From NCBI GenBank assembly GCA_038237245.1, contig JBBRYY010000057.1:1-16798 (forward strand): a stretch of DNA of 16,798 bases, read 5' to 3'. The notes beneath the pieces were generated by a model. The model was not told the origin of the DNA. It saw only the letters and a list, made by a program, of their open reading frames with translations, and did not search any database. Numbering within the stretch: position 1 is the first letter of the stretch; every line of letters starts with the position of its first letter. The DNA comes from FEN-1250 sp038237245 (lineage in GTDB: Bacteria; Gemmatimonadota; Gemmatimonadetes; Gemmatimonadales; Gemmatimonadaceae). A program made the position numbers and the translations under genes. Of the stretch, positions 1 to 8,596 are shown in pieces.

Positions 1-223
1 CACGATCTCGAGCGGATGGTTCTGGTCACTCCGTAACGGCGACACAGGCACACTGTGACATCTCGCACCAAACCCGCACATCACTCCACCCTTCCGTAGA
101 TGTGCGTCGCCGCACGCACGCTGTCGTTCATATCGAATTCGTAGTCGCGTCGGCTGCGCAGCGTGAGTATGCGCGAGTTCGCTTCACTGAACTCGACCAC
201 AACTCTCATCCGGACGGTTTGCC
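1..223. other. Left edge, no firm gene
   Basis: I see no convincing complete gene here. In frame 1 of the plus strand, HDLERMVLVTP followed by TAA at 34-36 could be the last residues of an upstream gene, but a second plus frame also stays open to a stop at 56-58, so the choice cannot be made. On the minus strand an ATG at 81-79 opens a frame running off the left edge, but it uses codons (AGA, TTA) that the neighbouring genes avoid. The rest, to 223, should hold the promoter and leader of the lipoprotein gene; no clear -35/-10 pair was found. Confidence 0.3.
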
Positions 224-1120
224 ATGCGTGCCTCACGTACGATCGCTCGAGCGACTCTCGTCGCGTCCTCGTTCTGCGCGGTCGCCTTCCTCGCAGGCTG
301 CAGCGATTCCAGCGGCCCCGCCAACGGCGGCAGCAACAATCTCTCGATCGCGGTCGCGACGCTCACCTCCACCGCCGCCGGTCGCGTCGCCGGGTCCAAC
401 GGGATCGCACCATCGCTCGATCGCCAGGTCACGAGTGCCGACAGCACGCATACGCTCGTGATCACCAGCGCAGCGCTCACGCTCTCGCGCCTCGAGCTCT
501 CCACCGTCGACTCCGCCGGTTGCGCCGCGGATGATCATCCCGAGCCCAACGACGACCGCTGCCACGAGCTCACAACGGGTCCGCTCCTCGTCACACTCCC
601 CGTCGACAACTCTGTGATCTCAGTGCTCACGCTTCAGCTTCCCGCCGGAAGCTATCGTGCGCTCGAGGCGAAGCTTCGCGCGGTACAGTCATCCGATGCC
701 GGCGGCGCCGCCTTCCTCGCCGCAAATCCGCAGTTCGCCAACGCAAGCGTGCGCGTCGAGGGCACCTTCGATGGATCACCGTTCGTCTACAGCGGTACGC
801 CCAACGTATCGATCGAAATGAGCTTCGATCCTCCACTCACCGTCGGCAGCTCGGCAACTGCGCTCACCGTCCACGTCAGCATCGATCGCTGGTTCGCGGA
901 TCGCAACGGGAACCTCGTGAATCCTTCGACGGCCAATGTGGGCGGCGCGAACGAGTCACTCGTGAACGACAACGTGCGTCGGTCTTTCCACGCCTTCGAG
1001 GACAACGATCACCACGGCGACGACGGCCACGGCGACGATGGCTTCGATGATCATGGCAACGATGGATCGGGGCACGCCGGCGGCGACGATCACGGCGGCG
1101 ACGGCAGCCGCGCTCACTAG
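224..1120 (+). CDS. Lipoprotein with DUF4382-like domain and His/Asp-rich tail
   Basis: 298 residues. The N-terminus is a lipoprotein signal: basic MRASRTIARA, a hydrophobic stretch, then the lipobox LAGC with Cys26 as the predicted lipidated residue, so the protein should be anchored to a membrane facing outward. Residues about 40-225 resemble DUF4382-type domains: a strand reading ALTLSRLELSTVD, then LLVTLPVD, LQLPAGSYRALEAKL, and VEGTFDGSPFVY. This assignment is from pattern only. Residues 260-298 are a low-complexity tail of His, Asp and Gly with 12 Asp and 7 His, a plausible site for divalent metals. The start is the ATG at 224, the only one that gives a full signal peptide; the Shine-Dalgarno (GGACGG) is weak. 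The gene is single and converges with the kinase gene ending at 1160. Function is unknown. Confidence 0.85.
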   Translation: MRASRTIARATLVASSFCAVAFLAGCSDSSGPANGGSNNLSIAVATLTSTAAGRVAGSNGIAPSLDRQVTSADSTHTLVITSAALTLSRLELSTVDSAGCAADDHPEPNDDRCHELTTGPLLVTLPVDNSVISVLTLQLPAGSYRALEAKLRAVQSSDAGGAAFLAANPQFANASVRVEGTFDGSPFVYSGTPNVSIEMSFDPPLTVGSSATALTVHVSIDRWFADRNGNLVNPSTANVGGANESLVNDNVRRSFHAFEDNDHHGDDGHGDDGFDDHGNDGSGHAGGDDHGGDGSRAH

Positions 1121-1159
1121 CTGCCGATAGTCACACGCGAGCCAATGCTGCGCCGCCAA

Positions 1160-2500
1160 TCACGCGAGAGGCAGTCGCAGCATCGCCTCGCATCCGGGCC
1201 CATTCGCGCGATTCTCGAGCGTCAGCGTGCCGCCATGCGCCTCGGCGATCTGCCTGCTCAATGCGAGCCCGATCCCCGAGCCATCCGGCTTCGTCGTGAA
1301 GAAGGGCACGAACAGGTTCGAGCTGTCCGCGATGCCATAGCCCTCGTCCCGCACCCACAGTTGCAGCCACGCACCGCTCTCCTGCCATCCTACTGACACC
1401 CCGCCGCCCGTCTCCAGCGACGCATCCGCAGCATTGCGCACGAGATTGATCAGGAGCTGATCGAGCTGGTCCCCATCGCCGACGATGTGTACCGGCTCCG
1501 CCTCCTGCACTGCGACATGAAGTCGCGTCTCCAGCTTCGCAGTCCGCCGCACCCACGTCGGCACTTCCACCTCATCGTGTCGCGGGCCGGGAAGCCGCGC
1601 GAGGATCGCGTACGACGTCATGAACCGGCTGAGCGACCCCGCACGATTCGAGATCACAGAGAGCCCCTGCCGAACATCCTCCTCGGCTTCCGCATCTCGT
1701 ACCGGTGCGTCGACGAGCGCCTGCAGGCTCTCGGCGATCGACTTGATCGGCGCGAGCGAGTTGTTGATCTCGTGGCCGAGCACGCGAATAATGCGCTGCC
1801 ACGCCAGGCGCTCTTCGTCGCGAAGGGCCTTGCTCAGATCCGACAACACCAACAGTTGGTGCGGCTGGCCATTCTGCCGGAAGGTGGTGCGACGGAGCTG
1901 CCAACGTCCGCCACCGCCCGGCAACATCGTGTCGAGCGTGCGGATCGCATCGCCGCTCAGGCACTCTTCGAGGCCGAGCTCCGCGCCCGTGCGGCCGAGC
2001 AGTCGCTCGCTTCGTTGTGCGAGGAGACGCTCGCCGGCGCGATTCAGAAGCTTGAGCCGGTGCGTGCCGTCGAAGGTGAAGATCGCAACGTCGATCTCTT
2101 CCATCACGGTGAGCAGAAGCGATGTCGCCTCCACGGTGCTCAGCCGCTGCGATCGTAGCGTCGCGGCGAGCATGTTGACCTCGAGCAGCGCGAGGCCGAG
2201 TGCGTCGCTGTCGCGCGCGCCCCGTGCGCGAGTGGAGAAGTCGCCCTCGCGGAGCGCCGCGAGCATGTTCGAGATCGTCTGCAGCGGACGGACCACTCGC
2301 TCGCGCGCGGCCATCGCAAACGAGACCCACCACACCAGCACGAAGAGCGTGATCGTCCAGCGCACTTTGCTGTCGTAGTCGCCGAACCAGAGCAGCAGCA
2401 TCGTCGCGCCGCCTCCCGCTGCGCCGGCGAAGAGCGCCAGCCAGAATACCCTCGACTCGTGCGTCAGCCCCGTGCGCCGGCGCCGGTGGTCAGAGGCCAT
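1160..2500 (-). CDS. NtrY-like sensor histidine kinase
   Basis: 446 residues. Membrane sensor of the NtrY class that should phosphorylate the adjacent NtrC-type regulator. Two membrane segments (about 18-39 and 48-65) enclose a loop of about eight residues, so the signal is probably sensed in the membrane or cytoplasm. A HAMP linker follows (about 66-115), then a PAS-like domain (about 127-225). The HisKA box GHEINNSLAPI has its phospho-acceptor at His243. The ATP-binding domain shows the N box NLVRNAADA (352-360), G1 DEGYG (385-389), F box FVPFFTT (397-403) and G2 GSGIGLAL (407-414). ATG at 2500 overlaps the end of the regulator gene by 11 nt, indicating translational coupling. It is the last gene of the five-gene unit. 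Family assignment is firm; the signal is unknown. Confidence 0.93.
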   Translation of the reverse strand: MASDHRRRRTGLTHESRVFWLALFAGAAGGGATMLLLWFGDYDSKVRWTITLFVLVWWVSFAMAARERVVRPLQTISNMLAALREGDFSTRARGARDSDALGLALLEVNMLAATLRSQRLSTVEATSLLLTVMEEIDVAIFTFDGTHRLKLLNRAGERLLAQRSERLLGRTGAELGLEECLSGDAIRTLDTMLPGGGGRWQLRRTTFRQNGQPHQLLVLSDLSKALRDEERLAWQRIIRVLGHEINNSLAPIKSIAESLQALVDAPVRDAEAEEDVRQGLSVISNRAGSLSRFMTSYAILARLPGPRHDEVEVPTWVRRTAKLETRLHVAVQEAEPVHIVGDGDQLDQLLINLVRNAADASLETGGGVSVGWQESGAWLQLWVRDEGYGIADSSNLFVPFFTTKPDGSGIGLALSRQIAEAHGGTLTLENRANGPGCEAMLRLPLA

Positions 2501-3875
2501 GCACCGCCAGGCGCCGGTAGAGCGCGCTGCGGCTGATTCCGAGGGCCTTCGCTGCGTGGCTCACGTTCCCATCATATCTCGAGAGCGCCTTCTGAATCAA
2601 GACGCGCTCGGCCTCCTCGAGTGTCACCTCCTCGGCCTTTGCGCCCGTTGCGGCGCTCGGACGCAGGGCGAGATCGATCGCGCGCACCTGCTCTCCCTGC
2701 GCGAGCAGCACCGCGCGCTCGACGACGTGATCGAGCTCGCGGATGTTGCCGGGCCACGGATGCTCGAGCATCGCCTGCATGGCGGCGTTGTCGAACGATG
2801 TGAGCGGCTTCCCGTAACGCGTGGCGTGTTTGCGCAAGAAGAAGTTGGCGAGCGGCGCGACGTCGTCACGGCGCTCACGCAGCGGCGGGAGCTGGATCTC
2901 GATGGTGTTGAGCCGGAAGAGCAGATCCTCGCGAAAGCGTCCCGCCGCCACCTCGGCGTGCAGATCGACGTTCGTCGCGGCGAGCACGCGCACGTCTACC
3001 TTGCGTGGACGCGCATCGCCGACGCGCTCGACCTCCCCCGCCTGCAGCACGCGCAGCAGCTTCGACTGCTGGTGCAATGGGAGATTCCCGATCTCATCGA
3101 GGAAGAGCGTGCCGCGATCGGCGAGCTCGAAGCGGCCCATGCGGTCGGCCTTCGCGTCCGTGAACGACCCCTTCACGTGCCCGAAGAGCTCACTCTCGAA
3201 CACACCCTCCGAGAGTCCGCCCATGTTCACCGCGACGAAGGGATAGTTTCGGCGCGGCGAGATCGCGTGCATCCAGCGCGCCGCGAGCTCCTTCCCCGTT
3301 CCGTGCTCGCCGCCGATCAGGACGTTCGCGTCCGACGGCCCGACGCGGGACATCAGCTCGAGCACGGGTCGCATGCGCGGCGAGTCGGCGATGATCTCGG
3401 GCGCACCCTCGCCACGCAGAATCTCGTTCTCACCTTCGAGCCGCTGCGAACGACGGAGCGCGCGCGAGAGCTCGAGCTGCGAGTTCACCGTCGTGAGGAG
3501 CCGCGCGTTGTCCCACGGTTTCTCGATGTAGTCCCAGGCGCCGCGCCGCATCGCCTCCACGGCACTGTCGACGCTTCCCCACGCCGTCATGACGATGACG
3601 GCCATCGTGTGATCGGCGGCCTGCAGGCGCGGAAGAATATCGAGCCCCTCCGTGCCGGACGTGGTGTCGCGCGAGTAGTTGAGATCCATCAGCACCGCAT
3701 CGAGCGCGCGCGTCTCCACCGCCGTGATGATCTCGGCCACCGAGCGCGCAGTCTCGATCTCGAAGCCGCGTCCCTTCAGCATCAGGCGCAGCGCCTCGAG
3801 CACGTCGGACTGGTCGTCGGCAATGAGGATGCGCGACGGTCGCTCTTTTCCTGAATCCCCGTTGGTTGCGATCAC
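2490..3875 (-). CDS. NtrC-family sigma-54-dependent response regulator
   Basis: 461 residues with the full three-domain layout. The receiver (about 15-130) has acidic residues Asp20/Asp21, phospho-acceptor Asp64 in VLMDLNYSRD, Thr97 and Lys119. The AAA+ domain (about 155-395) has Walker A GEHGTGKE (189-196), Walker B GTLFLDEIG (255-263), and the sigma-54-contacting loop at 236-241, which reads GSFTDA instead of the usual GAFTGA. The C-terminal Fis-type helix-turn-helix is at about 436-456 (GNVSHAAKALGISRSALYRRL region). The start is GTG at 3875, preceded by GGAGGAG seven bases upstream; the N-terminus it gives matches a receiver domain. It lies 42 bp after the permease gene and overlaps the kinase gene. 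It probably activates sigma-54 promoters, possibly the one at 8513-8530 in front of its own unit. Confidence 0.95.
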   Translation of the reverse strand: MIATNGDSGKERPSRILIADDQSDVLEALRLMLKGRGFEIETARSVAEIITAVETRALDAVLMDLNYSRDTTSGTEGLDILPRLQAADHTMAVIVMTAWGSVDSAVEAMRRGAWDYIEKPWDNARLLTTVNSQLELSRALRRSQRLEGENEILRGEGAPEIIADSPRMRPVLELMSRVGPSDANVLIGGEHGTGKELAARWMHAISPRRNYPFVAVNMGGLSEGVFESELFGHVKGSFTDAKADRMGRFELADRGTLFLDEIGNLPLHQQSKLLRVLQAGEVERVGDARPRKVDVRVLAATNVDLHAEVAAGRFREDLLFRLNTIEIQLPPLRERRDDVAPLANFFLRKHATRYGKPLTSFDNAAMQAMLEHPWPGNIRELDHVVERAVLLAQGEQVRAIDLALRPSAATGAKAEEVTLEEAERVLIQKALSRYDGNVSHAAKALGISRSALYRRLAVHGL

Positions 3876-3917
3876 GGAGCTTCTCCTCCTCCCACCGCGT
3901 TCGTGAGCGGCACCCGG

Positions 3918-6338
3918 CTACTCCTCCCGCAGCGTGATGATCGGGTCGAGCCGCGTGGCGCGCCGAGCAGGAATGTAGCACGCGACCAGCGCGACCGCCG
4001 CAAGCAGCAGGGAGACGCTCAGTAGGGTGGCCGGATCACTCGCCTTCACGTTGTAGAGCATCCCCGCGACGACGCGGGACAGCGCGAACGCGCCGAACAA
4101 TCCGATCGCGATCCCGCTCCCTGCCAGCCAGGCGCCGTGCGACAGCACGAGCTGCAGCACCTTCCGCGGATGCGCGCCAAGTGCAAGGCGGACGGCAAGC
4201 TCCCTGGTGCGCTGCGTGACCATCGCCGTCATGACGCCGAAGATGCCGACGGCGGAGAGCGCGAGCGCGATCATCGCGAAGATGCCGAGGAGCGAGGCGC
4301 TGAATCGCTGGCGCGAAAGCGACGCGGAGAGCACGGTTTCCATCGGCATGATCTTGCCAAGCGTCTGATCCGGGTCGAGCGCGGAGAGATCGCGCTTTAG
4401 TGCGGCCGGGACGTTATTGGCGTTGTCCCGCGTGCGCAGGATGAGCGTGAGTCCCGGGTAGGACGCCTGATGGTAGCCGAGGTACATGGCGGGCGCCGCA
4501 TCCAGGTCGAGCGCCGTTCTGCGCACATCGCCCACGATCCCGACGACGGTTTGAAGCGAATCGGTCGAATAGCCGGTCGAAATGCGTTTCCCCAGTGCGC
4601 TCTCGCCAGGATAGTATTTCTTCGCGAAGGCCTCGTTCACAATGATCACCGGGGCGGATGAGGAATCATCTGCCGCCGTAAAATATCGTCCGGCCTTGAG
4701 CGGAATTTGCATCGCCGAAAAGAAATCCGTCGTGACGACGTCGAGCATCTCCCCGTGGGCCGGGGGCACTCCTGCGCCGCGCGGCTCATTCTCGAGCGCA
4801 AAACCGATGATCATGTTGCTGCCGCCGAGTGGAAGGATGCTCACGCCGGCCACCTGCAGAACGCCGGGGATCGTGCGCGCCTTGTCGAGCACGAGATCAT
4901 AGAACGCCGCCTGCTGCGCATCCGTCTTGTACTTCGTGCTCGGAAGCGACATCTCGGCCGTAACCACATTGTGAGGATCGAAACCGGGATCGACGTGCTG
5001 CAGACGGAGCAGTGTCGCGCTCAGAAGTCCCGCGCCCGCGAGCAGCACCAGCGAGAGCGCGACTTCCGCGATCACGAGCGCGGAGCGCGTGCGGTTTCCT
5101 CCGCCCGATCCCGTCACGGAGCGGCCACCGTCCTTGAGTGTTCGATTCAAATCGCCCGCGCTCATTTGGATCGCCGGCATGAGACCGAAGAGCAGCCCGG
5201 TCGCGAGCGTCACAATGCTCGTAAAGGCGACCACGCGCCAATCGAGGGTGATCTCGTGCACGCGCGGAAGGGCGCGTGGCGCGATTGCGAGCAGCAGGTC
5301 CGTGCCCCACACGGCGAGCAGCAGTCCCGCGATCCCGCCGACGATCGCGAGCAGGATGCTCTCCGTCAGCACCTGCCGGAGAATCACGGAACGACTCGCG
5401 CCGACCGCCGTACGGACTGCGACTTCCTTCGAGCGAAGCGACGCGCGAGCGAGCATGAGATTCGCCACGTTGGCACACGCGATGAGCAGAAGGCATCCGA
5501 CGGCCCCGGCGAGCACGACCAGGGAGCTTCGCGATCCTTTCACGACGTATTCCTGCAAATCCTTCGCATCCGAGCTGAGATTGTGGTTCATAGCCGGATA
5601 CATCTTCGTGAGGTGCGACGTAATCATCTGCAGCTGCGACTTGAAGGCAGGGAGCGTGGCACCGGGCTTCAATCGCCCAATGCCCTCCAGGTAGTGCATG
5701 CCGCGCGACTGCGCGAAGGTGGAGTCTCCCGCGAGCGTAAGCGGAACCCAAGCATCCATGTCGACGGAGCGCATCGGATAGCTGAAGCCCTTCGGCATGA
5801 CTCCGATGACCGTATAATCGTTCGCATCGAGTCGCACCTTGCGGCCAATCACGTTGTGGTCGCCGTTGAACAACCGCCGCCACGAGTCGTAGCTGAGGAC
5901 GACCTCGCGTCCCCGTTGCGGCAGCTCCTCCTCCAGCGAAGGGGCGCGTCCGAGGATGGGTTGGACGCCGAGCACGCGAAAGAAATTCGACGAGACCCTG
6001 GCGCCGCGCAGCTGCACCGCCGCATCGTTACTGCGAAGACTGAAGGCGTCGTCGGTATAGACGGCGAGGTCCGCGTTCGTGGTGCCCGCCCGCATGTCCA
6101 CGAAATCCGGCCCCGAGAGAGCGCCGACGTCCGGCTTCCCGCGGTTGGTGCCCCACGCTTCGAGCCGATCGGCATCCGTATAAGGCAACGGCTTGAGCAG
6201 CACCCCGTTCACGACACTGAAGATCGCGGCGCTGGCGCCGATGCCGAGCGCCAGGCAGATCACCGCGAGCGCGGTAAATCCGGGGCGCGAAATGAGCATC
6301 CGCTGCGCATAGCGCAGGTCGCGAACGAAGGATTCCAT
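3918..6338 (-). CDS. ADOP-type MacB/FtsX ABC permease
   Basis: 806 residues, twice the length of a MacB-type half permease, as in the single-chain ADOP permeases of Acidobacteria and Gemmatimonadota. The N-terminus begins with the ADOP signature (FVRDLRYAQRMLISRPGFTA) and first membrane segment (about 20-46). A periplasmic MacB_PCD domain follows (about 50-268), then a three-helix FtsX block (271-294, 325-352, 366-390). The second half repeats this: helix 419-442, second periplasmic domain (about 445-675), and three helices (680-705, 729-757, 768-789), ending in the typical YIPARRATRLDPIITLREE. Both FtsX blocks carry the coupling motif E-AVR-A-GA (305-314 and 713-722). ATG at 6338 lies 2 bp after the ATPase stop and uses a GAGGT ribosome site inside the ATPase gene. 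Substrate unknown; likely export or mechanotransmission at the cell envelope. Confidence 0.95.
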   Translation of the reverse strand: MESFVRDLRYAQRMLISRPGFTALAVICLALGIGASAAIFSVVNGVLLKPLPYTDADRLEAWGTNRGKPDVGALSGPDFVDMRAGTTNADLAVYTDDAFSLRSNDAAVQLRGARVSSNFFRVLGVQPILGRAPSLEEELPQRGREVVLSYDSWRRLFNGDHNVIGRKVRLDANDYTVIGVMPKGFSYPMRSVDMDAWVPLTLAGDSTFAQSRGMHYLEGIGRLKPGATLPAFKSQLQMITSHLTKMYPAMNHNLSSDAKDLQEYVVKGSRSSLVVLAGAVGCLLLIACANVANLMLARASLRSKEVAVRTAVGASRSVILRQVLTESILLAIVGGIAGLLLAVWGTDLLLAIAPRALPRVHEITLDWRVVAFTSIVTLATGLLFGLMPAIQMSAGDLNRTLKDGGRSVTGSGGGNRTRSALVIAEVALSLVLLAGAGLLSATLLRLQHVDPGFDPHNVVTAEMSLPSTKYKTDAQQAAFYDLVLDKARTIPGVLQVAGVSILPLGGSNMIIGFALENEPRGAGVPPAHGEMLDVVTTDFFSAMQIPLKAGRYFTAADDSSSAPVIIVNEAFAKKYYPGESALGKRISTGYSTDSLQTVVGIVGDVRRTALDLDAAPAMYLGYHQASYPGLTLILRTRDNANNVPAALKRDLSALDPDQTLGKIMPMETVLSASLSRQRFSASLLGIFAMIALALSAVGIFGVMTAMVTQRTRELAVRLALGAHPRKVLQLVLSHGAWLAGSGIAIGLFGAFALSRVVAGMLYNVKASDPATLLSVSLLLAAVALVACYIPARRATRLDPIITLREE

Positions 6339-6340
6339 GG

Positions 6341-7120
6341 TCAGCTGACCTCGAATCCGGACTCGCGCAGCTGCTGCTCATCGTGGCGCGCCTGCTCCTG
6401 ATTCAGATCCTCGACGATCAGTCCGTCGAAGAGATGGATCGAGCGATCCGCATGACGTGCATAGCGCGGATCGTGGGTGACCATAATGATCGTCGCACCC
6501 TGCCGGTGGAGATCGCGGAGCAGCTCCATCACCGCCTCGCCATTCGTCGAGTCGAGATTACCGGTCGGTTCGTCGGCGAGGAGAATGAGCGGCTCGCCCG
6601 CGACCGCGCGCGCGACGGCGACACGCTGCTGCTGACCACCCGAGAGCTGCGACGGATAGTGCTTCATGCGATGCGACATCCCGACCTTCTCCAGCGCATC
6701 GTGCACGCGCTTCTTCCGCTCGCTCCCTTCCATGCCACGATAGGTGAGCGGGAGCTCGACGTTCTCGTACACGGTGAGATCGCCGATCAGGTTGAACGCC
6801 TGGAAGATGAAGCCGATCTGCCGATTGCGAACGCGCGCACGCTCGGCAGCGCTCAACTTTCCGACGGGCTCGCCGTCGAGCAGATAGGTGCCGCCGGATG
6901 GCGTGTCGAGCAGGCCGAGGATCGACAGTAGCGTCGTCTTGCCACACCCCGACGGCCCCGCGATGGCGAGATAGCCGCCCCGCTTGACCTCGAGATGGAT
7001 CCCGGACAGCGCGTGCGTCTCGACTTCGTCCGTGTAGTAAACCTTCGTGATCCCATCGAGGCGCAGCAGCGGTGAATCGAGCGTCGTCGTGCCGGCGGAG
7101 AAAGGCTGTGGTGTCGTCAT
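6341..7120 (-). CDS. MacB/LolD-type ABC transporter ATPase
   Basis: 259 residues, a complete ATPase of the MacB/LolD (FtsE-like) family that should power the permease encoded next to it. Walker A is GPSGCGKTT (55-63), the Q loop is in FIFQAFNLIGDLTVYENV, the signature LSGGQQQR is at 159-166, Walker B ILLADEPTGNLD at 179-190, and the switch histidine is His216 (VTHDPRYARHAD). The C-terminal 20 or so residues are a charged extension. ATG at 7120 gives an N-terminus slightly longer than usual, about 18 residues before the ATPase core; the ribosome site is weak (GCGAG). The 78 bp gap to the adaptor gene and 2 bp gap to the permease support one transcript. Confidence 0.95.
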   Translation of the reverse strand: MTTPQPFSAGTTTLDSPLLRLDGITKVYYTDEVETHALSGIHLEVKRGGYLAIAGPSGCGKTTLLSILGLLDTPSGGTYLLDGEPVGKLSAAERARVRNRQIGFIFQAFNLIGDLTVYENVELPLTYRGMEGSERKKRVHDALEKVGMSHRMKHYPSQLSGGQQQRVAVARAVAGEPLILLADEPTGNLDSTNGEAVMELLRDLHRQGATIIMVTHDPRYARHADRSIHLFDGLIVEDLNQEQARHDEQQLRESGFEVS

Positions 7121-7198
7121 TGTGCTCGCGGGGGTAAGGGCTGCGGTGTTGGAGGCGAGGCTGCGGGAGCGGAAAGCGCTATCGTTTTTGAGTGATCG

Positions 7199-8434
7199 TC
7201 ATTGCACGCGCACTTTCTCGTGCGCATCCATCGCCGACATGTCGGAGATGATCACGCGATCGTGCACGCTGAGTCCCTGCTTGATCTCGATGGTGTTCAC
7301 GGAGCTGCGCCCCAGTTTGACGTTCACGCGCGTCGCCTCGGTGCCATCGGGCGACAGCCTGAACATCCCAACCGTGCTTTCGGCCTGTCCGTACGACGGA
7401 CGTCCGACGTAGAGCACGTCCTTCAGCCGCTCGATCTCGATCGTGCCGTCAACGGAGAGGTCGGGGCGCGCGCCGGGGAGCGTGCCGTCGAGCGAGACCT
7501 CGACGCCGACGGTGCCGTTTTGCGCCGAGGGATCGATACGAAATACGTGGCCGGCGATGATCCCGTTTCGCGTATCGATCTGCGTGGGCTGATTGATCTG
7601 GATGTCCTTCGCCTGGGTCTCCGGAATGCGCAGCACGGCCTTGAGCTTCCCCGGCTGCGCGACCTTCGCGAGCAGCGTCCCGGGCTGCAGCCACTGGCCC
7701 GGCTGGAGCTCCATGTCCTGCACGACGCCGTCGGCACCGGCGAGCACCTTCATCGACTCCACGCGCGCTTCCTGGTAGTGCACGATGTCGCGCAGCTTCG
7801 CGACCTGCTCCTGCTGCAGTGAGATCTGCTGCTTGATGTTGTCCGACATCACGGTGAGGCGCTGCTGCTCGATGCGCATGCGCGTCGCGAGCTCGACGCT
7901 CTTGTCTCGCGCTCTTCCGGCATCGTTCTTCGACAGGAGGCTATCCAGTCCGCTCGCGACCTCGGCGTTGCGCTGCGCATCGTTGTAGTCGGTGCGCGTC
8001 GTCGCGACGACGCCTTCCTGGTTGAGGCGCGCGGTCTCGAGGTTCGTCTTGAGCGTCACGAGCGCGCCCTCCGCACCATTGAGCTGTTGCTCCGCCGTGA
8101 GCGCCTCGAGCTGCACATCCGGATTCGAGAGCTCGACGAGCACCGTCCCCGCGTCGACTTTCGCGCCGGGACGCACGAGCACGCGCTCGACGCGGCCGGC
8201 GGTGACGGTCGAGACGAAGCGGATCTGCTCGGGCTGGAGCGTTCCCGGACCACGCACCTGGCGCACCATCTCGCCGCGGCGCACGGTGTCGATCCAGAGC
8301 GAGCCGCGCTCGACGGTCGGCGGCGCGGCCTCGAGGCGGCTGAGGGCGACGGTGACGCCGATGAGTGCGACGATGGCGGCGCCGATGTAGACGACGCGCC
8401 TTCCCTTCTTCGGCGGCTCGCGCTGGATATCCAA
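7199..8434 (-). CDS. HlyD/MacA-type periplasmic adaptor subunit
   Basis: 411 residues. Adaptor that would link the inner-membrane permease to an outer-membrane channel. A short cytoplasmic basic N-terminus (PPKKGRR) and one membrane anchor (about 13-31) precede the barrel-sandwich (lipoyl-like) halves at about 73-105 and 230-262, separated by a long predicted coiled-coil hairpin rich in Gln, Glu, Arg and Leu (about 108-229). Beta-barrel and membrane-proximal domains follow (about 263-411). The long hairpin is typical of adaptors that pair with TolC-like channels, but none is encoded in the window. The start appears to be TTG at 8434: upstream in this frame a TGA stop occurs before any ATG. 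It is the first gene of the five-gene unit and follows the sigma-54-like promoter. Confidence 0.92.
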   Translation of the reverse strand: MDIQREPPKKGRRVVYIGAAIVALIGVTVALSRLEAAPPTVERGSLWIDTVRRGEMVRQVRGPGTLQPEQIRFVSTVTAGRVERVLVRPGAKVDAGTVLVELSNPDVQLEALTAEQQLNGAEGALVTLKTNLETARLNQEGVVATTRTDYNDAQRNAEVASGLDSLLSKNDAGRARDKSVELATRMRIEQQRLTVMSDNIKQQISLQQEQVAKLRDIVHYQEARVESMKVLAGADGVVQDMELQPGQWLQPGTLLAKVAQPGKLKAVLRIPETQAKDIQINQPTQIDTRNGIIAGHVFRIDPSAQNGTVGVEVSLDGTLPGARPDLSVDGTIEIERLKDVLYVGRPSYGQAESTVGMFRLSPDGTEATRVNVKLGRSSVNTIEIKQGLSVHDRVIISDMSAMDAHEKVRVQ

Positions 8435-8512
8435 AACGTTTCCCGTGGGCGTGAAATCGAACCATCAGCGAGCTCGACCCGCGAAAATGCGTGGCGAGCT
8501 CGAAGCTGTGCT

Positions 8513-8530
8513 AATGGAATGATCGTGCCA
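8513..8530 (-). promoter_or_regulatory. Candidate sigma-54 (-24/-12) promoter
   Basis: On the minus strand the sequence reads TGGCACG-ATCA-TTCCA, against the sigma-54 consensus TGGCACG-N4-TTGCA. The -24 element is perfect and the spacing is right. The -12 element has one mismatch, in the important GC pair. Transcription would start near 8503, about 70 nt before the adaptor gene. The gene for a sigma-54 activator four genes downstream makes the match more meaningful. Confidence 0.55.
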
Positions 8531-8543
8531 CGAGTGTCGTTCT

Positions 8544-8570
8544 GTAACTTCTTGTTTTACAACATGTTAC
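8544..8570. repeat. AT-rich island with nested inverted repeats
   Basis: This is one of the most AT-rich stretches in the window. GTAAC (8544-8548) and GTTAC (8566-8570) form inverted arms, and inside lies the perfect palindrome AACATGTT (8561-8568). It sits just upstream of the -24/-12 element, where integration host factor or a regulator often binds in sigma-54 promoters. No specific binding protein can be named. Confidence 0.4.
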
Positions 8571-8596
8571 GTTGATAGCTCGAGTGTCTCAGCGAG

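Noticed and set aside
1..81. Start of a leftward gene at ATG 81-79
   Set aside because: Codon use is unlike the neighbours and only 27 codons are visible; not enough to call.
2472..3854. 460-codon plus-strand frame opposite the response regulator
   Set aside because: Antisense to a gene with complete receiver, AAA+ and Fis motifs; its own sequence is low-complexity Arg/His/Leu.
4707..6401. Long open frame (564 codons) on the plus strand opposite the permease gene
   Set aside because: It is antisense to a clear ADOP permease, is rich in Arg/His/Glu with no domain pattern, and is the expected by-product of high-GC codon use.
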